The notes: generated by a model not told the origin, from the sequence alone. Counted from the first letter of the stretch, positions 1 to 6,274 are shown. The stretch is DNA of 9,294 bases from an uncultured bacterium (GCA_937139435.1 CAKZPX010000187.1:1-9294); one strand, 5' to 3'. Translations and numbers: made by a program.

Positions 1-117
1 AGCCTGATTGGCAATAAGGTAGATAATCGCCTCATCAGGATTGAGCCAGGTGCCCCGGGCGACCAGTAGCCGGAGGAGAAAGCCAATGGCAATTACTGCA
101 CCGATTGCTAATCGCAC
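1..117 (-). CDS. N-terminal fragment of a probable GT39/PMT-type membrane glycosyltransferase (partial)
   Basis: The reverse strand reads as one open frame from a GTG at 117 (or the TTG at 120) to the window edge, about 39 residues. It has a hydrophobic stretch (about residues 3-20, with AIGAVIAIGFLLRLL) followed by WLNPDEAIIYLIANQ. A first membrane helix followed by an Asp-Glu pair in the first outer loop is the N-terminal pattern of dolichyl-phosphate-mannose mannosyltransferase/ArnT-like (GT39) enzymes, which transfer sugars from lipid carriers on the outer face of the membrane. An in-frame TGA at 132-130 excludes an upstream start. No good Shine-Dalgarno is visible. A weak promoter (see 124-152) would start transcription at about the GTG, so the mRNA may be leaderless. 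It is divergent from rpmA. The family call rests on a short segment; another multi-spanning membrane protein is possible. Confidence 0.55.
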   Translation of the reverse strand, partial: MRLAIGAVIAIGFLLRLLVARGTWLNPDEAIIYLIANQA

Positions 118-123
118 CAAAAG

Positions 124-152
124 ATATTGTCATTGTCATAAAAGGATGTCAA
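124..152 (-). promoter_or_regulatory. Weak candidate sigma70 promoter for the leftward membrane gene
   Basis: On the minus strand a perfect -35 TTGACA lies at 152-147. With a 17-nt spacer the -10 would be CAATAT (129-124), matching TATAAT only at positions 2, 5 and 6. The predicted start is near 117, the GTG codon. GACAAT at 131-126 is a better -10 but with a 15-nt spacer. The -35 is convincing; the -10 is uncertain. Confidence 0.35.
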
Positions 153-187
153 ATGCGACTGTATTGCACCGCGGTTTTTGATTTGAC
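148..187. repeat. Inverted repeat formed by back-to-back -35 regions
   Basis: GTCAAAT (148-154) and ATTTGAC (181-187) are perfect 7-nt inverted copies separated by 26 nt. Each overlaps the -35 box of one of two divergent promoters, so the symmetry may simply reflect paired -35 elements, although an operator cannot be excluded. Confidence 0.4.
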
Positions 188-211
188 TTATGAGAGGCTG
201 GCAATTATAAT
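183..211 (+). promoter_or_regulatory. Sigma70-type promoter of the rpmA-fumarase-reductase operon
   Basis: TTGACT (183-188), a 17-nt spacer and a perfect TATAAT (206-211). The predicted start is at about 218, giving a leader of about 27 nt before rpmA. I see no other convincing promoter before 5010, so this one probably serves all six downstream genes. Confidence 0.8.
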
Positions 212-244
212 TTTTTCTTAAACTTCTCTGAAAGGAGTCAGGAT

Positions 245-502
245 ATGGCACATAAAAAAGGCGGTGGTACAGCAAAGAATGGGCGTGACAGTGCTGGTCA
301 GCGTTTAGGTATTAAGGCTTACGGTGGTGAATTTGTTCGGACCGGTGAGGTTATCGTGCGGCAGCGGGGCACGCGCTTTTTACCGGGAAAGAATGTCGGT
401 CGCGGTCGGGACGATACGCTTTTTGCACTTATGGATGGTCGGGTGCGGTTTGAGTGGGCGAGCCGAACCAAGAAGCGGGTTTCAGTTGAACCGGTAAATT
501 AG
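245..502 (+). CDS. rpmA: Large ribosomal subunit protein bL27
   Basis: This 85-residue protein is full length for bL27. It shows the diagnostic N-terminus MAHKKGGGTAKNGRDS, then GQRLGIKAYGGE and the RQRGTRFLPGKNVGRGRDDTLF core. bL27 sits on the 50S subunit, with its flexible N-terminal tail reaching the peptidyl-transferase centre. There is no cleavable N-terminal extension of the Firmicutes type: the protein begins directly with MAHKK. AAAGGAG (231-237) lies 7 nt before the ATG. In most bacteria rpmA follows rplU (bL21) and precedes obgE. Here the upstream gene is divergent and unrelated, and the downstream genes are metabolic, so rpmA has left its usual cluster. It is the first gene of the operon. 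Confidence 0.97.
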   Translation: MAHKKGGGTAKNGRDSAGQRLGIKAYGGEFVRTGEVIVRQRGTRFLPGKNVGRGRDDTLFALMDGRVRFEWASRTKKRVSVEPVN

Positions 503-521
503 GCGGTAATGCGTCCTTTCC

Positions 522-527
522 GGGAGG
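522..527 (+). promoter_or_regulatory. Ribosome binding site that fixes the hydrolase start at 534
   Basis: GGGAGG ends 6 nt before the ATG at 534. An in-frame GTG at 528 abuts this site directly and cannot be served by it, so ATG 534 (protein starting MEIKWLGHAAF) is preferred. Family members normally begin almost at the WLGHxxF motif. Confidence 0.75.
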
Positions 528-533
528 GTGGTA

Positions 534-1190
534 ATGGAGATTAAATGGCTTGGACATGCGGCATTCCTTTTAACCACGGGTACGGGCACAAAAGTAATTA
601 CTGACCCCTATGTTCCGGGTGCTTATGACGGTGCGGTAGGGTATGCGCCAATAAATGAGTTCGCCGACATTGTTACCGTGAGCCATGACCATGCTGACCA
701 CAATGGGGTGCGAGACCTGCCAGGTAGTCCCGAGGTGGTGAGGGGTAAAGGCAACTGGACAATAAAAGATGTGAAGATATCGGGTGTGGATACATTTCAT
801 GACCCGAATCAGGGCAGGGAGCGGGGAAGAAATACAATTTATCTTTTTGAGACCGAAGGGTTACGGGTTGCCCATCTGGGTGACCTCGGACACATTCCTG
901 ATGATGCGACGCTGAAGGCACTGGGCAGGGTTGATATCCTGCTGGTGCCGGTAGGCGGTGTTTTTACGATTGATGCCCGGCAGGCGGGAGAACTGGTGCG
1001 TAAGATTAATCCCCGGGTGGTAATTCCGATGCATTACAAGACCCCAAAACTGGGTTTTGCAATTGCCCGGGTGGAGGATTTTTTTAAGGTGGCGCCCGGT
1101 GTGAAAAGGATGGGCAGTTCCGCGGTGGAGGTAAAGGTAGCGACACTGCCGAAGGAGACCGAGACCTGGGTTTTAGACCCGGCATTATAA
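534..1190 (+). CDS. Metallo-beta-lactamase-fold metal-dependent hydrolase (COG2220 type)
   Basis: The 218-residue protein has the family pattern in order: WLGHAAF (5-11), TDPY (23-26), the metal-binding SHDHADH (His51, His53, Asp55, His56), FHD (His89), HLGDLGH (Asp117), a PVGGVFTID segment (139-147) and VIPMHY (His167). These supply the expected ligands for a two-metal hydrolase site. COG2220 (UlaG-like/UPF0173) enzymes are cytoplasmic; most have no assigned substrate. No signal peptide or membrane helix is present. It lies 31 nt after rpmA and only 2 nt before the fumarase alpha start, so translation of the next gene is probably coupled to this one. Its position in a fumarase operon may hint at metabolite repair or a lactone/ester substrate, but nothing in the sequence proves this. 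Confidence 0.88.
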   Translation: MEIKWLGHAAFLLTTGTGTKVITDPYVPGAYDGAVGYAPINEFADIVTVSHDHADHNGVRDLPGSPEVVRGKGNWTIKDVKISGVDTFHDPNQGRERGRNTIYLFETEGLRVAHLGDLGHIPDDATLKALGRVDILLVPVGGVFTIDARQAGELVRKINPRVVIPMHYKTPKLGFAIARVEDFFKVAPGVKRMGSSAVEVKVATLPKETETWVLDPAL

Positions 1191-1192
1191 TT

Positions 1193-2035
1193 ATGAGAAA
1201 GATACCTGTTAGCACGGTGCGGGATACGGTTGCCCGGCTGTGCATTGAGGCAAACTGTGTTCTCGGCGATGATATGGTGCAGGCGCTGGAGCAGGCGCTA
1301 AACATTGAGGAGTCTGAAACCGGCGGGGAGGTTATCACACAGCTATTGGAGAATCAGAGAATCGCCCGGCAGGAGTTGATGCCCATCTGTCAGGATACCG
1401 GCTGGGCGGTGGTGTGGGTGGAAATCGGTTCCCAGGTGCAGGTTGATGGGGGCGAGCTCGGAGATGCGATCCAGGAGGGCGTGGCGAAGGGCTACACCGA
1501 AGGATATCTGCGCAAGTCGATCGTGGCTGACCCGTTGAGACGCAAGAATACCGGTGACAACACGCCAGCGATAATCTATTACGATATCGTTCCAGGAGAC
1601 CGGCTGAAGATAACTGTCCAGCCCAAGGGCGGTGGTAGTGAAAACATGAGTGAGGTGAAGATGCTCTCGGTAGCGGATGGTGCGGATGGGATTAAACGGT
1701 TTGTAGTTGATCGGGTGTGGCGCTCTCAGGCAAACCCCTGCCCACCGGTAATTGTTGGGGTGGGTATTGGTGGGACAATAGAGAAGTGTGCTATGCTGGC
1801 GAAGCAGGCGCTGCTGAGGGATGTTGGTTCGTTGCATCCAGACCCATTTTATGCCGAAATGGAAAAGGAGTTGCTTGCCGAGATTAACCGGCTGGGTATC
1901 GGTCCGCAGGGGCTGGGTGGCAGGGTTACTGCGCTGGCTGTTTTTATTGAGGCGTTTCCCTGCCATATAGCGACGATGCCCTGTGCGGTTAACATTAATT
2001 GCCATGCAGCAAGGCATAAGACCGCCATCTTATAG
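1193..2035 (+). CDS. fumA: Class I fumarate hydratase, alpha subunit
   Basis: This 280-residue protein matches the N-terminal half of class I (oxygen-sensitive, [4Fe-4S]) fumarases, also called the FumA/TtdA alpha subunit. The enzyme hydrates fumarate to malate reversibly in the cytoplasm. Landmarks are PICQDTG (Cys66), LRKSIVADPLRRKNTGDNTP (107-126), PKGGGSENMS (144-153), ANPCPPVIVGVGIGGT (Cys183) and NCHAARH (Cys270). Cys66, Cys183 and Cys270 are the likely three cluster ligands. The ATG lies 2 nt after the previous stop with no clear Shine-Dalgarno, suggesting re-initiation or coupled translation. The beta subunit follows after 9 nt. The closely related two-subunit L-tartrate dehydratase (TtdAB) is the main alternative; the adjacent fumarate reductase genes favour fumarase. 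The symbol denotes the alpha subunit, not E. coli FumA, which is a fusion of both halves. Confidence 0.92.
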   Translation: MRKIPVSTVRDTVARLCIEANCVLGDDMVQALEQALNIEESETGGEVITQLLENQRIARQELMPICQDTGWAVVWVEIGSQVQVDGGELGDAIQEGVAKGYTEGYLRKSIVADPLRRKNTGDNTPAIIYYDIVPGDRLKITVQPKGGGSENMSEVKMLSVADGADGIKRFVVDRVWRSQANPCPPVIVGVGIGGTIEKCAMLAKQALLRDVGSLHPDPFYAEMEKELLAEINRLGIGPQGLGGRVTALAVFIEAFPCHIATMPCAVNINCHAARHKTAIL

Positions 2036-2044
2036 GAGAGGATT

Positions 2045-2632
2045 ATGGGTGATGGCAAGTCAGCGGTAAAAAAAATTACCACGCCTTTAACCGATGATGT
2101 AGTGCGGGGTCTGCATGCGGGTGATGCGGTGCTTATTTCCGGTAAGATCTATACCGCCCGGGACCTGGCGCATAAAAGGCTGGTAGAGGCGCTGGCAAAG
2201 GGTGAGGAACTACCATTTATAATTAACGGTGCGGTTATCTACTATGTTGGTCCCTGTCCGGCAAAACCGGGGCAGGTGATCGGTGCCTGCGGACCAACAA
2301 CATCCTACCGTATGGACAGTTATACCCCGACTCTATTGCAGGCGGGTTTAAGGGGGATGATTGGTAAGGGTAATCGTAGTCCAGCGGTGATTGAGGCGAT
2401 GAAGAGATTCTGTGCGGTTTACTTTGCCGCGGTGGGCGGTGCGGCAGCACTGCTTGCCCAGCGAGTGAAAGCGGCAAGGGTGGTGGCGTATGCGGACCTG
2501 GGTCCGGAGGCGTTACAGGAGTTGCTGGTAGAGGATTTTCCGGCAATAGTTGTTAATGACTGCTACGGCGCCGACCTGTATCAGGAGGGGGTTCGGCGCT
2601 GGTGTCAGTGTCAGCACCTCATCACGCAGTAA
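2045..2632 (+). CDS. fumB: Class I fumarate hydratase, beta subunit
   Basis: This 195-residue protein corresponds to the C-terminal half of class I fumarases. Visible landmarks are TARDLAHK (37-44), YYVGPCPAKPGQVIGACGPT (66-85), TSYRMD (86-91), GMIGKGNRS (104-112) and the C-terminal VEDFPAIVVNDCYGADLY (162-179). In the family, the arginines and lysine of these segments bind the substrate carboxylates, while the alpha subunit brings the iron-sulfur cluster. AGGAG (2034-2038), overlapping the alpha stop codon, is 6 nt before the ATG. Expression is therefore closely tied to the alpha subunit, as expected for a 1:1 complex. The last ten residues contain an unusual WCQCQ; I see no known role for it. 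L-tartrate dehydratase beta is the main alternative. Confidence 0.92.
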   Translation: MGDGKSAVKKITTPLTDDVVRGLHAGDAVLISGKIYTARDLAHKRLVEALAKGEELPFIINGAVIYYVGPCPAKPGQVIGACGPTTSYRMDSYTPTLLQAGLRGMIGKGNRSPAVIEAMKRFCAVYFAAVGGAAALLAQRVKAARVVAYADLGPEALQELLVEDFPAIVVNDCYGADLYQEGVRRWCQCQHLITQ

Positions 2633-2636
2633 AGAA

Positions 2637-2642
2637 AGGAGG
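2637..2642 (+). promoter_or_regulatory. Ribosome binding site that fixes the iron-sulfur subunit start at 2650
   Basis: A perfect AGGAGG lies 7 nt before ATG 2650. A longer in-frame reading from ATG 2602 would overlap the end of the fumarase beta gene and would add 16 residues with no family match, so 2650 is chosen. Confidence 0.8.
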
Positions 2643-2649
2643 TTTGCGG

Positions 2650-3378
2650 ATGGCAAGAAGGGTGAAACGCCGGACAGAAAAAGACACAGAAGGTGAGCCC
2701 GGAGAGTTTGTTACCATCTATGTAATGGGTGAGGCGTATCAGGTGCCGAAGGGGTTGACGATTATGAAGGCGATGGAGTATGCTGGTTATCGGTTTATCC
2801 GTGGCTGTGGTTGCCGGGGTGGCTTCTGTGGTGCCTGCGGTACCGTTTACCGGACAAAAGAGTCCTACAAATTGAAGGTCGGGCTTGCCTGTCAGACGAT
2901 GGTGGAAGATGGGATGTATCTGACTCAAATCCCATTTTATCCGGCAAACAAGAAGGTTTACAACATTGACGAGTTAACACCGGATACGCAGGAGCTGGTG
3001 CGTCATTATCCGGAGATTATGCGCTGTATTGCGTGTAACTCCTGCACCAAAATCTGCCCTCAGGATATTGATGTGATGGGTTATATTCAGGCGGCGATCC
3101 GGGGTGATATCGCCCGGGTGGCGGATATGTCTTTTGACTGTATTATGTGCGGGCTGTGTGCCAGCCGGTGTCCGGCAGAGATTGTGCACTACAATGTGGC
3201 GCTTCTGGCGCGCCGGCTCTACGGGGCGAGGGTTGCCTTCCGTGCCGGTCATCTCCAGACACGATTAAAGGAAATTGCTGAGGGCAAGTTTGAACCGGGG
3301 TTAGACCGATTAACCAGAATGAGTGAAGAAGAACTTTCCCGACTCTACTATCAGGAGCGGGATATAGAACCGGAGTAG
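2650..3378 (+). CDS. frdB: Fumarate reductase/succinate dehydrogenase-like iron-sulfur subunit
   Basis: This 242-residue protein carries electrons to the flavoprotein that follows. An N-terminal [2Fe-2S] domain (about 18-105) has Cys55-x4-Cys60-x2-Cys63 and Cys81. A second domain has two complete CxxCxxCxxxCP motifs, at Cys126/129/132/136 and Cys164/167/170/174, predicting two [4Fe-4S] cubanes. Ordinary FrdB/SdhB instead has one cubane and a [3Fe-4S] cluster with a different spacing. This arrangement resembles the front part of thiol:fumarate reductase TfrB (SdhB-like plus HdrC-like), but the C-terminal HdrB-like CCG domain is absent; the chain ends in a charged helical tail. No membrane segment is seen. 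The gene starts 17 nt after fumarase beta and ends 3 nt before the flavoprotein. The symbol is by function; tfrB-like would be equally fair. Confidence 0.88.
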   Translation: MARRVKRRTEKDTEGEPGEFVTIYVMGEAYQVPKGLTIMKAMEYAGYRFIRGCGCRGGFCGACGTVYRTKESYKLKVGLACQTMVEDGMYLTQIPFYPANKKVYNIDELTPDTQELVRHYPEIMRCIACNSCTKICPQDIDVMGYIQAAIRGDIARVADMSFDCIMCGLCASRCPAEIVHYNVALLARRLYGARVAFRAGHLQTRLKEIAEGKFEPGLDRLTRMSEEELSRLYYQERDIEPE

Positions 3379-3381
3379 ACC

Positions 3382-5010
3382 ATGTATCCAGAATCAATGC
3401 AGGAGTCAATAAAACGACTGGAGGCGACCCGGGAAGAGCGGATCAAGCAGGGCAGAATTCCTCTCTTAAATGCGGAGGAGAAGAAGGCGCTGTTGAAGTC
3501 GTTTCACCCGGACTATATTGATACCAGTATGCGGGCGCTTACTGTTGGTCCGAACAAGGGTGACCGCACCCCGCATGAAATTGCCGACCTCCTGGAGGCG
3601 TGGCCACTGGTTGAGCCGAAGCGTTTTGACCCGGATAAACCGAAGTTTGATGTTGATGTGTTGATTATCGGGGGCGGTGGTGCCGGGGTATCAGCAGCGC
3701 TTACCGCTGCCGAACACGGGGCAAAGGTGCTTCTGAGCACGAAACTGCGTCTTGGTGACGCCAACACGATGATGGCGCAGGGCGGTATTCAGGCAGCGGA
3801 CAAAGAGAACGATTCGCCGGAGAGGCATTACCTGGATGTGCTCGGTGGCGGGCATTTTAAGAACATCCCCGAACTGGCACGGGCGCTGGTAACCGATGCC
3901 CCGGGTGTTATCGCCTGGCTGGAAGGTCTGGGGGTGATGTTTGATAAAAAGCCTGATGGCACAATGATTACCATTCATGGTGGCGGGACATCACGCAAGC
4001 GGATGCATGCCTGTCGGGACTATACCGGTGCCGAGATTATGCGCACCCTGCGCGATGAGTTTCGCAATCGGGGGCTGGAGGTGATTGAGTTCTGTGCAGC
4101 ACTGGAACTAATGACCGATGAAAAGGGTGTCTGTACCGGTGCGGCGTTCGTGAATCTGGATACCGATGAACTTTTCACCGTGCGGGCAAAGACGGTTATT
4201 TTAGCCACCGGTGGTTGCGGACGGTTACACATCCAGGGCTTTCCCTGCACCAATCATTACGGTGCGACCGCTGACGGGCTGGTTCTTGCTTACCGGGCGG
4301 GTGCGAAACTGGCGTTTATTGATACGATTCAGTATCACCCGACCGGTGTTGCCTATCCGGAGCAGATTGTCGGGCTGTTGATTACCGAGAAGGTGCGGGG
4401 ACTGGGTGCCCACCTGGTTAATGTCCATGGCAACCGTTTTATCTATGAACTGGAGAGTCGGGACATTACCGCATCGGCGATTATCCGGGAGTGCGTCGGG
4501 CAGAAGAATGGTGTTGTTACACCTACTGGCAGACTTGGTGTCTGGCTGGATACACCGTTGATTGAGGTGTTAAAGGGGCAGGGTGCGGTGAAGGCAAATC
4601 TGCCGGCGATGTATCACCAGTTTGCCCGGTTCGGCATCTATATGGACAAAGAGCCGATTCTTACCTATCCGACCCAGCACTACCAGAATGGCGGTGTTCT
4701 GATTAACCAGTGGGGTGAGACCGGTGTGAAGAACCTTTATGCGGCGGGCGAGGTGGCAGGAGGTATTCACGGCAGGAACCGGCTGATGGGTAACTCACTC
4801 CTGGACATCATCGTTTTTGGCAGACGGGCAGGCAGGAGGGCAGCAGAGAAGGCGAAGGCGATTGGCACGGTGAGTTGCGGGTTCAAGCACGTTATCGCAT
4901 TTGAGCAGGAACTGAAAAACGCCAGAATACCCCGCGACCGCTGTTCTCCGCTTTTATTGCCCGATTACCGCCGGGCAGGGCTGCAGACGCCGTTTGCCTT
5001 TGTCGGATAA
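3382..5010 (+). CDS. frdA: Fumarate reductase/succinate dehydrogenase-type flavoprotein subunit, probably non-covalent FAD
   Basis: This 542-residue protein has the FAD dinucleotide fold VDVLIIGGGGAG (91-102), the NTMMAQGGI loop (128-136), the active-site QYHPTG (317-322), TEKVRG (Glu336, Arg339), ESRD (Arg360), PTQHYQNGG (His433) and HGRNRLMGNSLLD (Arg467). These match the FrdA residues that bind fumarate and deliver the proton, so reduction of fumarate to succinate is expected. Asn128 stands where FrdA/SdhA has the His that links FAD covalently, so FAD should be bound non-covalently. About 90 residues precede the FAD fold, and the C-terminal domain is short, ending after SPLLLPDYRRAG. No signal peptide is seen. 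CGGAG (3371-3375) is 6 nt before the ATG. It is the last gene of the operon. L-aspartate oxidase is rejected because of the paired iron-sulfur subunit. Confidence 0.9.
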   Translation: MYPESMQESIKRLEATREERIKQGRIPLLNAEEKKALLKSFHPDYIDTSMRALTVGPNKGDRTPHEIADLLEAWPLVEPKRFDPDKPKFDVDVLIIGGGGAGVSAALTAAEHGAKVLLSTKLRLGDANTMMAQGGIQAADKENDSPERHYLDVLGGGHFKNIPELARALVTDAPGVIAWLEGLGVMFDKKPDGTMITIHGGGTSRKRMHACRDYTGAEIMRTLRDEFRNRGLEVIEFCAALELMTDEKGVCTGAAFVNLDTDELFTVRAKTVILATGGCGRLHIQGFPCTNHYGATADGLVLAYRAGAKLAFIDTIQYHPTGVAYPEQIVGLLITEKVRGLGAHLVNVHGNRFIYELESRDITASAIIRECVGQKNGVVTPTGRLGVWLDTPLIEVLKGQGAVKANLPAMYHQFARFGIYMDKEPILTYPTQHYQNGGVLINQWGETGVKNLYAAGEVAGGIHGRNRLMGNSLLDIIVFGRRAGRRAAEKAKAIGTVSCGFKHVIAFEQELKNARIPRDRCSPLLLPDYRRAGLQTPFAFVG

Positions 5011-5028
5011 CACACGAACAGGACAAAA

Positions 5029-5057
5029 AAAGAGGCGGCTTTTCTTGCCGCCTCTTT
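5029..5057. terminator. Bidirectional intrinsic terminator between convergent units
   Basis: AAAGAGGCGGC (5029-5039) pairs perfectly with GCCGCCTCTTT (5047-5057) around a 7-nt loop, an 11-bp stem. A run of seven A at 5025-5031 gives a strong U-tract for the leftward transcript. The rightward one has only the CUCUUU arm of the stem, followed by GAUUAUUA. It separates the operon ending at 5010 from the leftward gene ending at 5079. Confidence 0.88.
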
Positions 5058-5078
5058 GATTATTACCGTGTTCGGTGT

Positions 5079-5738
5079 TTAATCTATCAGGAGCAACTTT
5101 TCTCTGTGGCTCAGGTGATTATTGTGGATGTGTAAGAGGTAAACTCCCCTTGCCAATCGGCTTAAGTTTAAGGTAACCGCTTTTTTGCCGTTATTAATAA
5201 GAAAGGAGGTTACCCGGGTGCCGCTGGTGGTATAAAAATCCAGGGTGATATTCGTTTCTCCGGTTAACCAGCTGATATTTAATAACCTGCTGGTGGTGAG
5301 CGGGTTAGGGCTTATGCGCAATTCCCGTAACGTAATTGGGGATTTCGGTGCACTTAAACCAACAAGGACGGTGTCTTCAAACCGCACCCTGGTTGACTGG
5401 AAGTCATAAGCGGGCAGGTCATACCAGGTGTCGGGCAGTAGGGGAGCGGGAATTATGAGGTTGCTCGGAATACCGTTAACCCGGTAAAAGATTTTTGCCC
5501 AGTCTGGCCAGCCAACTTTTGCTTCAAACTGGAATGTGTCCATTATCCTGGGGGGGCCGCCCCACTCAGGTGTGTATTCTGTAAGGGGCGCCGGGTTTAT
5601 ATTTATGTACCAGGTGATGCTATCTATCTGGACTGAGGCATTCCCGGTTTCTAAAATTCCGGCGATATCAACCGCACCGGCGCTTCCAATAAGCAGCGCC
5701 AATACCCCCAGCAGGGTCTTTACGATGCCTTTCTTCAT
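5079..5738 (-). CDS. Small secreted protein with a type IX secretion C-terminal sorting domain
   Basis: This 219-residue protein has a signal peptide (MKKGIVK, then a hydrophobic stretch to about GSAGA at residue 22). A short region of about 110 residues follows, rich in Trp, Pro and Tyr, with no family I recognise. The C-terminal domain (about 137-219) has LRISPNPLTT, a FYTTSGTRV strand and LSRLARGVYLLHI followed by KLLLID. The SPNP...G..V...L..G.Y.L....G pattern is the type A T9SS/Por sorting domain, which directs proteins through the outer membrane and is normally removed. GGAGG (5749-5745) is 6 nt before the ATG. It lies 24 nt downstream of the gene at 5763-6239 and is probably co-transcribed with it. 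The cargo part is unusually small for a T9SS substrate. Confidence 0.82.
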   Translation of the reverse strand: MKKGIVKTLLGVLALLIGSAGAVDIAGILETGNASVQIDSITWYININPAPLTEYTPEWGGPPRIMDTFQFEAKVGWPDWAKIFYRVNGIPSNLIIPAPLLPDTWYDLPAYDFQSTRVRFEDTVLVGLSAPKSPITLRELRISPNPLTTSRLLNISWLTGETNITLDFYTTSGTRVTSFLINNGKKAVTLNLSRLARGVYLLHIHNNHLSHREKLLLID

Positions 5739-5762
5739 TTTTCACCTCCATCCTTTAATCTG

Positions 5763-6239
5763 CTAAAGTTCATTATAAACATGGGCAATAACGATAAAGG
5801 TCTTATTTTCTCGTCTGGTTACAGTGAGCTGGACTACCTCCTTATCCTCAGGAGCGACATAGTTGCGGAATTTAGAATTCCATTCCGGTGTTTCGGTTTC
5901 CTGAACCAGCTGCCAGTTTGCTAACAATTTTTCATAGTAAGCCCAGACCTTTTCCGGTGTATCAGCGGTTTCCAGATTGTAGGAACAGCCCCAGCGGGCG
6001 ACCCGGTAGGTGCCATAGCGGGCAAAAGGCTTTGCTCCCGGGTAAAGGAGTTTTTTCGGTAAGCCGGTCAAATCCACGCCAGCGATACTGTCCATAAAAA
6101 CATCGCCGAGCACGCTATTAAACTGCCGTGGTTTCCCCTCCGGGCTTTTGATTTCCGGCTTTTTTGACCGGGCACAGGCTGGATAAATCAAGGTCAGAGA
6201 TAACAACAAGATGCTGATAAAGGTTTCAGCACGGCTCAT
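5763..6239 (-). CDS. Exported or lipid-anchored protein of unknown function
   Basis: This 158-residue protein starts with MSRAE and a hydrophobic segment (about 7-20) ending in YPAC at Cys22. That could be a lipobox, but Tyr at -3 and Pro at -2 are poor, so cleavage by signal peptidase I is equally possible. The mature part contains LLYPGAKPF (64-72), then SYNLETADTPEKVWAYYEKL (86-105) and a C-terminal VVQLTVTRRENKTFIVIAHV (135-154). The order 'PGA ... L.T.D..E.V..YY...L..W ... L.V......T.I.I' recurs in small bacterial lipoproteins of unknown role. The ATG coincides with the start predicted from the promoter at 6274-6246, and no Shine-Dalgarno is present. It is the first gene of a two-gene leftward unit. 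Confidence 0.72.
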   Translation of the reverse strand: MSRAETFISILLLSLTLIYPACARSKKPEIKSPEGKPRQFNSVLGDVFMDSIAGVDLTGLPKKLLYPGAKPFARYGTYRVARWGCSYNLETADTPEKVWAYYEKLLANWQLVQETETPEWNSKFRNYVAPEDKEVVQLTVTRRENKTFIVIAHVYNEL

Positions 6240-6245
6240 TATTAA

Positions 6246-6274
6246 ATTATAAAAAGAAACGCCCTTTCTGTCAA
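6246..6274 (-). promoter_or_regulatory. Perfect consensus promoter giving a leaderless leftward transcript
   Basis: On the minus strand TTGACA (6274-6269), a 17-nt spacer and TATAAT (6251-6246). Counting 6 nt past the -10 box puts +1 at 6239, the A of the ATG of the leftward gene. All 12 consensus bases match. Confidence 0.85.

Noticed and set aside
1181..1193. A TATAAT-like string just before fumarase alpha as an internal promoter
   Set aside because: No -35 box at 16-18 nt upstream, and it lies in the hydrolase stop region within a tightly packed operon.
1343..2017. A 224-codon minus-strand open frame opposite fumarase alpha
   Set aside because: Composition is atypical (His/Arg/Thr-rich), there is no ribosome site or promoter, and the plus strand carries a clearly conserved fumarase subunit.
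2602..2649. Longer start for the iron-sulfur subunit at ATG 2602
   Set aside because: It overlaps the fumarase beta coding end, whereas AGGAGG at 2637-2642 serves ATG 2650.
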